Source: Emticicia oligotrophica DSM 17448
GTDB lineage: Bacteria; Bacteroidota; Bacteroidia; Cytophagales; Spirosomataceae
NCBI RefSeq assembly: GCF_000263195.1
Contig: NC_018748.1
Location: 3,410,001-3,474,000, forward strand
Length of the DNA: 64,000 bases
Direction of reading: 5' to 3'
This document shows positions 45,982 through 53,534 of this stretch, one piece after another. The translations under genes and the position numbers were made by a program. Under the pieces are notes generated by a model. That model saw only the letters and a program-made list of their open reading frames with translations, made no database searches and was not told the origin of the DNA. The first letter of the stretch is position 1. The number at the start of each line of letters is the position of its first letter.

Positions 45982-46043
45982 GTAAAACGGCGTATAACAT
46001 GGTTATACACCGTTTTACCTCGTAATACAGTGTTATACACTGT
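45982..46043. repeat. Cluster of short inverted repeats
   Basis: GTAAAACGGCGTATAAC (45982-45998) and its near complement (46002-46018) are followed by ACAGTGT-TAT-ACACTGT (46027-46043). They lie between the IS and the end of the 46053 gene. A terminator, a partition site or the remains of an origin are possible. Confidence 0.7.
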
Positions 46044-46052
46044 AAAACACTG

Positions 46053-46394
46053 TTATTCAACGATTATAGCACCAGTACCTTCTTCTGGAGTTTCAGTTTT
46101 GGGTGGAGTAGTTTTTTGTATTACAACTTCTCTATCAATATCCTTTTCGTTAGCTGCATCGTTAGGTTTGGCTTGCTTGGTCTGTATAATTTTATCCAAG
46201 AAAAACTTCTTTATAACATCTTTAAAGAAGAACGCCGCAGCTATGCCTATAATTAGGAGTACGACCAAGATGATTTTAACTATTGGGGGCTTTGAGCTTT
46301 TGGCTAAGCTATCTCCACTGATAATTTGAATTGATGGCTCTACTTTAAATACCCCGAAAGGGTCTTTCGAGTAAAAGTTATTGTATTTGGACAT
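46053..46394 (-). CDS. Small membrane protein of unknown function
   Basis: 113 aa. One membrane span at about 41-62 (VKIILVVLLIIGIAAAFFF) is followed by a charged tail (KFFLDKIIQTKQAKPNDAAN) and an acidic, Pro/Thr-rich end. It overlaps the upstream RHH gene by 17 bases, so co-translation is likely. It may belong to the mobilisation or maintenance functions of the island. No family recognised. Confidence 0.6.
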   Translation of the reverse strand: MSKYNNFYSKDPFGVFKVEPSIQIISGDSLAKSSKPPIVKIILVVLLIIGIAAAFFFKDVIKKFFLDKIIQTKQAKPNDAANEKDIDREVVIQKTTPPKTETPEEGTGAIIVE

Positions 46395-46974
46395 ATTGGT
46401 GATTGCTTAAAAACTGTTGATAATATTGTTTTACTAAGGCCTGTACTACGTCTGGCAAGTCTTTAATGTTGGTATTTTGTCGCACTGCTTGAAATACCTT
46501 TCTCAAGGTTTCAGTTTCATAAAGACTAAGCCTATTAGTATACCACTGAAGTTTTTCTTGGTTGGTGTTTACTGTACAACTTAAATTCTCTTCAATATAC
46601 TCTCGTACGGCAATGGCTCTTTCTTGGGTGATTCTTTCTTTAGATAAACGCTCAGCAGTTTCATTGGCTTCTTGCCAAATGCTCTTAGTTGCCAGAGCAT
46701 GTTGTTGCAGCAATTCCTCTTTTTCGACTGTCAAACGCTCAAGCTTCCTATTGGCCATAGCCAATTCATTTTCAGTGTTCTCCAGTTCAAATACAATTTC
46801 ATTGTACTCCTTAGCATCCGTTTTTCGTCCATTTTCTATTATATCCCAATAGTCCTCTAACGAGAACAGAATACATTCTGAAATGGTCATACCTCTTTTG
46901 TGAGCTTCATCCATGATTCGTTTTTTCATCTCATGGGTAGTTCTAACATTCACATTTGCACTTAAATCAGTCAT
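46378..46974 (-). CDS. Ribbon-helix-helix protein with long coiled coil
   Basis: About 198 aa from ATG 46974 (MTDLSANVNVRTTHEMKKRI); the open frame begins 12 codons earlier. The first about 50 residues form an Arc/MetJ-like ribbon-helix-helix (NVNVRTTHEMKKRIMDEAHK, then GMTISECILFSL). A coiled coil (about 65-140) and a helical end follow. Such proteins serve as mobilisation accessory or partition DNA-binding factors on plasmids and ICEs. Its function here is inferred from position only. Confidence 0.65.
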   Translation of the reverse strand: MTDLSANVNVRTTHEMKKRIMDEAHKRGMTISECILFSLEDYWDIIENGRKTDAKEYNEIVFELENTENELAMANRKLERLTVEKEELLQQHALATKSIWQEANETAERLSKERITQERAIAVREYIEENLSCTVNTNQEKLQWYTNRLSLYETETLRKVFQAVRQNTNIKDLPDVVQALVKQYYQQFLSNHQYVQIQ

Positions 46975-47082
46975 GTTTTGATTTGTTTTTGATGTAATAC
47001 CATGTATCACATTGATTATTGATTTGTATAACTTCGTAAAACTGGTGCAAGATTAATGTAAAACTGTGATACGCACTGGACA

Positions 47083-47156
47083 ATATGGAATATATGGAAT
47101 ATATGGAATGACTTAAAAAAACACCTCAAAAACATATCTTCATAAGTTTTGAGGTG
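47083..47156. repeat. 9-bp tandem repeat and terminator hairpin
   Basis: ATATGGAAT occurs three times in tandem (47083-47109). It is followed by the stem CACCTCAAAA (47122-47131) / TTTTGAGGTG (47147-47156), which has a T run on the minus strand and fits the end of the 47164 gene. The tandem repeat may be a binding site of the neighbouring RHH protein. Confidence 0.65.
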
Positions 47157-47163
47157 CTTTGTT

Positions 47164-47364
47164 TTATTCATTGAGGCATCTTTCAATCGCCTCCAAACTT
47201 ATATTATACTCTTCTGCTAAATTGACTGTTCTAATTTTACTTCCACTGAGCTTTGCCGAATCAGGATAATTCTCCCTTATCTCTTTGATAATCCTGTAAC
47301 TATCGCTTCTGCATGTGTTTAGTATTTTCTGAACATCTGCTGCTCTTAAAACTATTGGTTCCAT
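47164..47364 (-). CDS. Small helix-turn-helix protein
   Basis: 66 aa: VLRAADVQKILNTCRSDSYR, IIKEIRENYPDSAKL, TVNLAEEYNISLEAIERCL. It looks like a short excisionase- or MerR-type DNA-binding protein, common in Bacteroidota mobile elements beside replication genes. Exact role unknown. Confidence 0.6.
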   Translation of the reverse strand: MEPIVLRAADVQKILNTCRSDSYRIIKEIRENYPDSAKLSGSKIRTVNLAEEYNISLEAIERCLNE

Positions 47365-47695
47365 TGCATTAGAATTTGTATTTTTTTTAGTTTAAAATTT
47401 AGCTTTTTTCTGCTCGCACACAGATTTTTATACCTATGTTTTTTACAACAAAACAACACTTAGTTAAGTGTCTGATAATCAATTATTTACAATGATTTTG
47501 TCGTTGTAATTTCGTTGTAAATGGCTACAACGCCAACAACACAAAAAAAAGATTTACAACGATTACAACGCATTTACAACGAAAATACAACGATATTTAT
47601 AATAATAAAAAATATAATTAATTGATAATCAGTAAGTTATACTCTTTGTTGTAGCGTTGTAAAAATGTATGCTATTTTTTTGAAAATTTGTGTAG
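47365..47695. other. Probable replication origin with TTACAACG iterons
   Basis: No gene. TTACAACG or its close forms occur in direct order at 47554, 47563, 47574 and 47585 (spacing 9-11 bp). Inverted copies lie at 47502, 47513 and 47655, with variants at 47486 and 47525. A strongly AT-rich block (about 47593-47625) follows. This is the layout of an iteron origin with an unwinding region, and it sits directly after the primase-helicase gene. Confidence 0.7.
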
Positions 47696-50338
47696 CTAAG
47701 ATTTTGCCATTCGATTGGTAAAATCTAACCCAAATTTTGTTGAATAAATACTGTAAGTAATTGATAAAGAATTTGTTACGGCATTTTTCATTGTATTTAC
47801 ATTGCCATCATTTTCTTCTCTAAAACGAATAGTTTTAATGATTTCTCTGATTTCACGCGGAGATTCGAGTTTTAAAATCTCTTGGATGATTGAATCCTTA
47901 TCAGAAGAGTCCCTAAAGTAAATACTGCGGTATCTTTGCTTGAAAATTAGATAAATCGAAGGAAGTCGAAGAAGCAATAAATCACCATCAAATCTAAAAT
48001 GGATACCCTCATGTAGTTTATAATCTTCAAATAATATCTGTAAAGTTGAAAAGAATTCATTTAAGATAGAGGTTTCATCTTGAATCTGGTATTGCTTACG
48101 GATATAGATTACAGCCATTTCGGCGAACTCATCCAAAATGTCAGCTTCATTAATTGATTCTCCGATTGAAATCAGCCCCTTGCTACAAAGAATGTAGGCA
48201 CAAGTCATGGTTTGAACCATGTTACTAAATAATCGTTCGGGAATAACTTCATTTTTAAATGCTGATTCAATTCTTTTTGATAACACCTTGAATGCGGATG
48301 GGTAATTTTCTTGAATGAGTTTACGATGTCTCAAAATTTCTACTGTAACACAAGCTAAACCACCTCTTTCAAGGTCTTTGAGCTCTTGAAACCCTTCTTT
48401 TTGATATTTATCTTTTTCTTTGCTTTCAACCTGAATCAATAGGCATCGAGAAAAGAAAATATGATTACTCGGAATGAAGTTACTGGTTAAAGCCAATGCT
48501 GAATGGATTTCGATGCTATCAGTTTCTGCATTACTTTTACTTGAATCTGGGCTTTTGTGATAGCCAGCATTATCATAAGCCGCTTGTAGTAAGCCTTCGT
48601 GCGGGAAATCATTATAAAACTCATCCATCCAAAGCAAAGAATTAGCAGCTTGACTCATTAATTTTACAAGAGCGGCCTCAGTATTCTTTGATTTAAGATT
48701 AATATCATCTTGCTGAAATCCAAATAAGCAAGTCAGACTTCTGATTATACTACTTTTTCCAGTTCCTGCTGAGCCTTTTAGATACAAAATAGGAGAGGAG
48801 CCTTTATGATTTACTACAATGTCTCTAAAAAGCGACATAATATAGAAACATGCAGGTATAAAAGCCTTTTCAAGTGTATGCGTTTTCGCATAAATTCTAT
48901 ACCACTCATTGAACGATACATCAGAATCGGTAATTTGAAATCTATGCTGCATTTTGGCGTTTGTGGTAGGCATTGACAAGTAAAATTCACCACTCTGAAC
49001 AATTCTAAACTCATCTGGCTCTAAAACTTTGCCTTTTGTTGTGATTACCTTATTAGAGAAGAAATAAACACCTGAATCTCTATGATAGCCAAAACGATTA
49101 ATTTTTGTAGCTGTACCAAATTGAGTTTTATTGAATAATAGTGCATGTAACTCTGTGACATGATTATCATTTGCTCTAAAACTTAGGTGTTTAGCTGCAA
49201 GTATTGTCTTCAACCTTTTAGCAGAACAAAAGTCTTCATGTGGTACTTCAATAAAAATTGAATCTCTATTTTTAATTTTTAGCTCTAAAATCCAAGTGTT
49301 TTGTTCATTTTCATCCTTAGTAAAGTACTTGATAAAGATATGGAAGTTATCAGCAATGACTTCCCAATTATATCTACCTTTTACCCAGATAGTATGGTCT
49401 ATTTTGTACTGAGCAGTATTATTCTTAATTACTATTTCTGAAAACTGACCTTCAGTTTTTTTGTCAATTGTAATTCGCTTTCCAGATAAAATTGATGGTT
49501 TAAGCTCATTCCCAATAGCATCAGCAATGTCATAACCATCTTCTTGTTCAGGAAATAAATCAATTATTTCAAAATCTAACTGATATGATTGCAGCTTCTT
49601 TATACTCGAATTACTTCTTCCTGCTTTATCAGCATCACAGAGCCAAATGATTTTCCTACCAAATAAGACCGATATTTTTTCATCCGTTAATCCGCTGCTC
49701 GAGCTACATGCTACCCAGTCAAATTCAGGGTAAAAGTAAGAAGCTATTACTTTTGTTTTTTCAGACTCAACAATTACCACTGTATTTTGCTTGGTTGAAT
49801 CAAGTAAATCTTCGCCATAAAGACACATCTTATACTTGTATTTATCATCTGCAGGCTGTTTCATCGAATATCCTTTGGTATCCTTAATTCGATGCCCAGC
49901 TATATCATAAAGCATCCACTTGGCATTTACAACTCGGTTCTCATTATTTATAAAAATGAAGACTGTTTTTCCGTTTTGGTCAGTAGCTACACTATGTTTT
50001 TTCAGATGTTCTATTGAAATGCCCAAAGTCATACAATACTGATGGAAGTAACTACTTGAATTACTTAGCCATAGGTCAAAGTTTTGTAGCCAGGTTTTAT
50101 CAGGATAAATAATTGATTTTTCACTTTTTACATTAATTACACTTTCACTTGTGATGTCCGACAACTTGGGTTTATGATGATAACCACAGGAGTTTTCTCG
50201 ATCACATTTGCCAAACTGTTCGCCTATTCTTTGTCCGTTTAAGTCCTCATAATAACGAAATTTCTGAGATTGCTTGCATGCTGGACAAGTCCCTTTTTTC
50301 TTCGGGCTTTTTTCAAATCTGAATGGGTATTCTGACAT
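47696..50338 (-). CDS. Primase-helicase replication protein (zinc finger, Toprim, SF3-like ATPase)
   Basis: About 880 aa from ATG 50338 (MSEYPFRFEKSPKKKGTCPA); 15 more codons are open upstream. A zinc-finger region (CPACKQSQKFRYYED plus CDRENSCGYHH) is followed by a Toprim-like segment (VVIVESEKTKVIASYFYPEF, IIWLCDADKAGR). The C-terminal half holds an ATPase with Walker A LKGSAGTGKSS and Walker B SLLWMDEFYN. Phage- and plasmid-type proteins of this layout open the origin and prime synthesis. With the iterons downstream, the island probably replicates autonomously after excision. Confidence 0.8.
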   Translation of the reverse strand: MSEYPFRFEKSPKKKGTCPACKQSQKFRYYEDLNGQRIGEQFGKCDRENSCGYHHKPKLSDITSESVINVKSEKSIIYPDKTWLQNFDLWLSNSSSYFHQYCMTLGISIEHLKKHSVATDQNGKTVFIFINNENRVVNAKWMLYDIAGHRIKDTKGYSMKQPADDKYKYKMCLYGEDLLDSTKQNTVVIVESEKTKVIASYFYPEFDWVACSSSSGLTDEKISVLFGRKIIWLCDADKAGRSNSSIKKLQSYQLDFEIIDLFPEQEDGYDIADAIGNELKPSILSGKRITIDKKTEGQFSEIVIKNNTAQYKIDHTIWVKGRYNWEVIADNFHIFIKYFTKDENEQNTWILELKIKNRDSIFIEVPHEDFCSAKRLKTILAAKHLSFRANDNHVTELHALLFNKTQFGTATKINRFGYHRDSGVYFFSNKVITTKGKVLEPDEFRIVQSGEFYLSMPTTNAKMQHRFQITDSDVSFNEWYRIYAKTHTLEKAFIPACFYIMSLFRDIVVNHKGSSPILYLKGSAGTGKSSIIRSLTCLFGFQQDDINLKSKNTEAALVKLMSQAANSLLWMDEFYNDFPHEGLLQAAYDNAGYHKSPDSSKSNAETDSIEIHSALALTSNFIPSNHIFFSRCLLIQVESKEKDKYQKEGFQELKDLERGGLACVTVEILRHRKLIQENYPSAFKVLSKRIESAFKNEVIPERLFSNMVQTMTCAYILCSKGLISIGESINEADILDEFAEMAVIYIRKQYQIQDETSILNEFFSTLQILFEDYKLHEGIHFRFDGDLLLLRLPSIYLIFKQRYRSIYFRDSSDKDSIIQEILKLESPREIREIIKTIRFREENDGNVNTMKNAVTNSLSITYSIYSTKFGLDFTNRMAKS

Positions 50339-50479
50339 TTTATGGGTTAAATAAAATAGGTGATTGTGATTTGAATAGTACAATAAACGGAAGCATATAA
50401 TCGCTCTTTAGAGAATGATTATAAGAATTAAGAAGACAGAATAGGCTGCATGATAGATTATCACGAGCAATAAGGAATA

Positions 50480-50597
50480 ACTCCACCCGAAGGTGGAGTT
50501 TGCATTTACGCTTACTTTTCATAACTTTACATTGCTTTAAAGGTAGTACTTAGGTGCACCTGTTAAACCGATGTGTTCCCGCACGTCGGTTTTTTTT
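50480..50597 (+). ncRNA. Possible plus-strand regulatory RNA region between primase and HTH gene
   Basis: Two hairpins on the plus strand: ACTCCACC-CGAA-GGTGGAGT (50480-50499) and AACCGATGTG...CACGTCGGTT (50566-50591) ending in a run of Ts. No plus-strand gene needs such a terminator. An antisense RNA for replication control is possible, but I could not find a clear promoter. Confidence 0.3.
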
Positions 50598-50615
50598 ATG
50601 CACCAAGCTTAAAAA

Positions 50616-50903
50616 TTAAAAAAAATCTTTTGGAAATAATCCGATTAAATCAGAAGTATAGACATATACTTTCCCGCCAATCTTGAATGTTCTGAATAAC
50701 CCTTCTCTTTTAAACTGTTCAAACTTCGAGCGTGACCAACCCATTTTTTTACAGACTACTGATGGCTGCATAACGGATGGAATTTCTGGTTTGACAGCTT
50801 TCTGGATTGTGTTTTCAAGCTGTAAAAATTTGCTTTCTACAATAGAAATGAAGTAGCGAGTTTCCTCACTTAATTTTGGTTGAAAATTTGATTTTTGGTG
50901 CAT
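50616..50903 (-). CDS. Excisionase-like helix-turn-helix protein
   Basis: 95 aa. The N-terminal helix is followed by a MerR/Xis-type HTH (about 45-90, MQPSVVCKKMGWSRSKFEQF and FKIGGKVYVYTSDLIGLF). These proteins act as excisionases or as regulators of replication genes in Bacteroidota elements. Orientation and location near the integrase fit an excisionase role. Confidence 0.7.
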   Translation of the reverse strand: MHQKSNFQPKLSEETRYFISIVESKFLQLENTIQKAVKPEIPSVMQPSVVCKKMGWSRSKFEQFKREGLFRTFKIGGKVYVYTSDLIGLFPKDFF

Positions 50904-51002
50904 AAAAATAATGGTATGATTTACTATGCAATATTAAATAAAAAAGTTGGAAGTAGTACAACTATTTTATTAATATTTTTTACTTAGTCTAAAAAATAAA
51001 AA

Positions 51003-51030
51003 AAGCCTTTATGTTTTTTCATAAAGGCTT
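51003..51030 (-). terminator. Terminator after the integrase companion gene
   Basis: 11-bp perfect stem (AAGCCTTTATG and complement) with a six-base loop, followed by Ts on the minus strand, just past the stop at 51036. Confidence 0.8.
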
Positions 51031-51035
51031 CGTTG

Positions 51036-51863
51036 TCAATTTATTATAAGATGTTCTATATTCTCAATCATTTGTTTGAAGTTATCATCAGGATAGTGTT
51101 CTAAAAACATTTTTTTGAAATTCAAATATTGAAGGTCAATTTGAGTTGCACCAAGTACCCTATATTCTTTGCACAGATTTTTGAACTGAAAGTAATGAAG
51201 ATTAAAAAACCAGATGTAAGGATGAAATTGTTCTTCAAATATTTTCCACTCTGCTTTTTCACTTTTTAAAAACTGTAATAATTGATAACTATTCAAACCT
51301 TTAGATTGCTCAAATATTCCAACATAATCATCATAGTCATTAATGTATTTTGCATAGTCGGCCATTGCTTCAATCAACTTTTGTTCAACCAAGTAAGGTA
51401 ATTCATATTGATTGTAGTCATAAGAATTAAAGACTTGATTAATATCAAAACCTCTCTTTACTTGCTCCAAGCTGTAAGGCATATCTCCAGCCCAATTGTA
51501 ATTCTCTGGAAATAAATTAGTAATATAAGCTTGATTCGATGTATCAGTAAATGCTTTAATAATATTGCAATAAATGCTACTTACAATATTCGTTAAAGCC
51601 AAAGCTTCTCGTCTAATCTGAAGTATATCTTCATCCTTTAAGTGTTGAAATTCAGTCAGCGAATATGAGGTATTAATAGCACTTTTAATCTTGACAGATT
51701 GCTTATTAAATATCACTCGAAAATAAAGCGGATACCTATCTTCTCCATTACTATCTTTACTTGTCGGAAACAGATAAGTATTCAAATAGTGTTTAATGGA
51801 TATTTTCTTACGTGTATTATTTACAGAATCAACTAAATTATCAGTCAATAGTACCTCCATCAT
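51036..51863 (-). CDS. Integrase companion protein with arm-domain-like N-terminus
   Basis: About 275 aa from ATG 51863 (MMEVLLTDNLVDSV), overlapping the integrase end by about 23 bases; the frame is open 15 codons earlier. Residues about 20-65 (RYPLYFRVIFNKQSVKIKSA) look like the arm-DNA-binding fold found at the front of Bacteroidota integrases. The rest is helical, without any recombinase catalytic motif. It is probably co-translated with the integrase and may help to position it on arm sites or set direction. This is inference; no known family was recognised. Confidence 0.55.
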   Translation of the reverse strand: MMEVLLTDNLVDSVNNTRKKISIKHYLNTYLFPTSKDSNGEDRYPLYFRVIFNKQSVKIKSAINTSYSLTEFQHLKDEDILQIRREALALTNIVSSIYCNIIKAFTDTSNQAYITNLFPENYNWAGDMPYSLEQVKRGFDINQVFNSYDYNQYELPYLVEQKLIEAMADYAKYINDYDDYVGIFEQSKGLNSYQLLQFLKSEKAEWKIFEEQFHPYIWFFNLHYFQFKNLCKEYRVLGATQIDLQYLNFKKMFLEHYPDDNFKQMIENIEHLIIN

Positions 51864-52908
51864 TGGTACTTTTGTTGCTGGGCTTAAATATTTTCTGAAG
51901 TCCTTCATTTTGAATTTGTTCTACAAAGTGAACGTATTTATCTGTTTGTTGACTCTTGCTATGTTGTAATTGCTTCTGTACTAATTTAGCATCACCAGAG
52001 AGCATGTAGAGTGTCGTTCCAAATGTGTCTCTCGATGCCTTAAAATATAGACCTCGATGCACTTTTGCCATTTCTGCAATAACTTTCAAAAGTCTATTAA
52101 CCTTTGGATTAGTCATACCTTTAAAAAGCTTCTTATTCGCTTCAGTTGGCATATACTTTCTGGCAATTTCTTGTGGTTTACCATCAAAAAGTAAATATAG
52201 CGGACGAATTGCTATTTTTTCTGTTTTCATTGCTCGAAATTTCAATATCAAACCTTCATTACTTTCGCTAAAGTTATCATTAGTAAGTGCATAACAGTCT
52301 GAAAATCTTAATCCAGTATAGCAGCTAAACAAAAACATATCCCTTGCCTTTTCCAAAAATTGATAGTTTTTGATTTCTTCAGGGAATTCTAATTGCTCAA
52401 TTCTAACAGTTTCTTCAGGTAAAAGGAATATTGTATCAGTTTCTTCAACTTTTAGTTTAAAGTGCTTGTAGGGATTCTTGTTATCGGCAAACAAATTTTG
52501 TTTGATAGCAAGATTGATATATTTTCTTAGGTGACGGTGATATTTTTCAATTGTGTTGGTACGTAAGTTTTTGGTTTGTCGCAGAAAAATTTCAAAATCC
52601 TGTATAAAGTTATAGCTCAAGTCATTAAAACTGATAATAGCTTTAAACTCTTGCAATTTCTTAAAAGTATTCGCTTGATTAGTATGGGTTACTTTCTTTA
52701 ATAAAATCTCTTTTTCAAGTTGCTGTTTATAAAAGTCTGTAAATGTAATTATTGTCTGAATGGCCTTTGCTTCTTCAGGGTGAGTGAATTTATCAAAGTC
52801 TGATAACTTGAAGTTTTTGTGTAATGCTAGAAATTCAACTTCATATTGTTCAAATTCGGCAATTCTATCCCTTAATAATTGAGCCCAATAAGCATCTTTT
52901 ACATTCAA
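51841..52908 (-). CDS. Tyrosine recombinase (integrase), apparently frameshifted at its 5' end
   Basis: 355 aa counted from TTG 52908. SAM-like core-binding domain (about 50-130), then the catalytic domain with CYTGLRFSDC (Arg), KASRDTFGTT (Arg; the usual HxxR His is replaced by Lys), LQHSKSQQTDKYVHF (His and Tyr). About 57 codons of arm domain (KGLIQIQVYLYGKRRHFSTK, IYVTPK) lie upstream (about 53096-52927) in another frame. The two frames meet at AAAAAAT (52923-52929), a slippery sequence type. Joined, the length (about 417) is normal for the family. Either a programmed -1 shift or a lesion; the left repeat copy has the same A6. Confidence 0.8.
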   Translation of the reverse strand: MNVKDAYWAQLLRDRIAEFEQYEVEFLALHKNFKLSDFDKFTHPEEAKAIQTIITFTDFYKQQLEKEILLKKVTHTNQANTFKKLQEFKAIISFNDLSYNFIQDFEIFLRQTKNLRTNTIEKYHRHLRKYINLAIKQNLFADNKNPYKHFKLKVEETDTIFLLPEETVRIEQLEFPEEIKNYQFLEKARDMFLFSCYTGLRFSDCYALTNDNFSESNEGLILKFRAMKTEKIAIRPLYLLFDGKPQEIARKYMPTEANKKLFKGMTNPKVNRLLKVIAEMAKVHRGLYFKASRDTFGTTLYMLSGDAKLVQKQLQHSKSQQTDKYVHFVEQIQNEGLQKIFKPSNKSTNDGGTID

Positions 52909-53238
52909 TTTCTTGTTGTCCCATTTTTTGGAGTAACGTAGATTTTTGTTGAGAAATGCCTTCTTTTACCATATAGATAAACTTGAATTTGAATTAAACC
53001 CTTCTCAAGGTTTTTTTTAGTAATTTCTTTCTTTCGAAAATTAAGCTGTACGATACTTTTCTTTTGATAGCTGTTTATATTAATAATGGCATAAATCTAA
53101 GGTAGAAAAATGGAAACAAAATGAGTAGCAAAAATATGCTAAAACATACTAAAATTTGCTATGTTTTTGGGGTAGGCTTTGAAACAAAAAAAGCACCCAT
53201 TTCTGAGTGCTTTTGAAAATTTTGGCGGTCTGGACGGG
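52815..53238. repeat. 424-bp direct repeat, right copy
   Basis: Counterpart of 32953-33376. It includes the integrase 5' coding part, the arm-domain segment, the terminator hairpin and the 3' end of the intact tRNA-Asp gene. Confidence 0.95.
53192..53211 (-). terminator. Terminator downstream of tRNA-Asp
   Basis: AGCACCCA / TGAGTGCT stem with one mismatch and T7 on the minus strand, 12 bases after the tRNA 3' end. It is conserved in the left repeat. Confidence 0.7.
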
Positions 53239-53299
53239 ATTCGAACCCGCGACCCCATGCGTGACAGGCATGTATTCTAACCAACTGAACTACCAAACC
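53223..53299 (-). tRNA. tRNA-Asp(GTC), integration target
   Basis: 77 nt including encoded CCA. Acceptor stem GGTTTGG/CCAGACC (with G-U pairs), TTCGAAT T-loop, anticodon loop CTGTCAC with GTC. Its 3' end recurs at 33361 and 27350 as island boundaries. Confidence 0.95.
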
Positions 53300-53362
53300 A
53301 AAACTATATGTACTTTTCGATAAAAAAAGCACTCATTTCTGAATGCTCTCGCGATTATCTCG

Positions 53363-53436
53363 CGGTCTGGACGGGACTCGAACCCGCGACCCCATGCGTG
53401 ACAGGCATGTATTCTAACCAGCTGAACTACCAAACC
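53363..53436 (-). tRNA. tRNA-Asp(GTC), second copy
   Basis: 74 nt without encoded CCA (the bases after the discriminator read CGA). Almost identical to the downstream tRNA-Asp, same anticodon. A hairpin (AGCACTCA/TGAATGCT) lies between the two genes. Confidence 0.95.
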
Positions 53437-53484
53437 GTATCATTAATAAACTTGAAAATATTTCTTCGTTTGTTTAATGTGGTG

Positions 53485-53515
53485 CAAAGGTACAACGATT
53501 ATATTTGTGTGTCAA
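53485..53515 (-). promoter_or_regulatory. Promoter of the tRNA-Asp pair
   Basis: On the minus strand TTG (53513-53515), 20 bases, TACCTTTG (53485-53492): an exact fit to the Bacteroidota consensus, 49 bases before the first tRNA. Confidence 0.7.
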
Positions 53516-53534
53516 GACTTAACACAAAAAAAAT

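Larger units (their letters stand above)
33361..53235. mobile_element. Right tRNA-Asp island (about 19.9 kb) with partial BREX, toxin-antitoxin modules and replication genes
   Basis: It is bounded by TGGCGGTCTGGAC at 33361-33373 and in the intact tRNA-Asp gene at 53223-53235. A tyrosine recombinase lies next to the intact tRNA, as expected for tRNA-targeted elements. Order from the tRNA inward: integrase, arm-like protein, HTH protein, primase-helicase, iteron array, HTH protein, RHH coiled-coil protein, membrane protein, IS5-type IS, truncated pglX, HipBA, AbiE-like pair, pglZ, brxL. No relaxase or conjugation genes are seen. Confidence 0.85.

Noticed and set aside
47554-47592. Short CRISPR-like direct repeats
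   Set aside because: 8-bp repeats at 9-11-bp spacing with an AT-rich neighbour fit replication iterons, not CRISPR.
33361-53235. Conjugative element (ICE)
   Set aside because: No relaxase, coupling protein or type IV secretion genes could be recognised; only replication and maintenance genes are seen.
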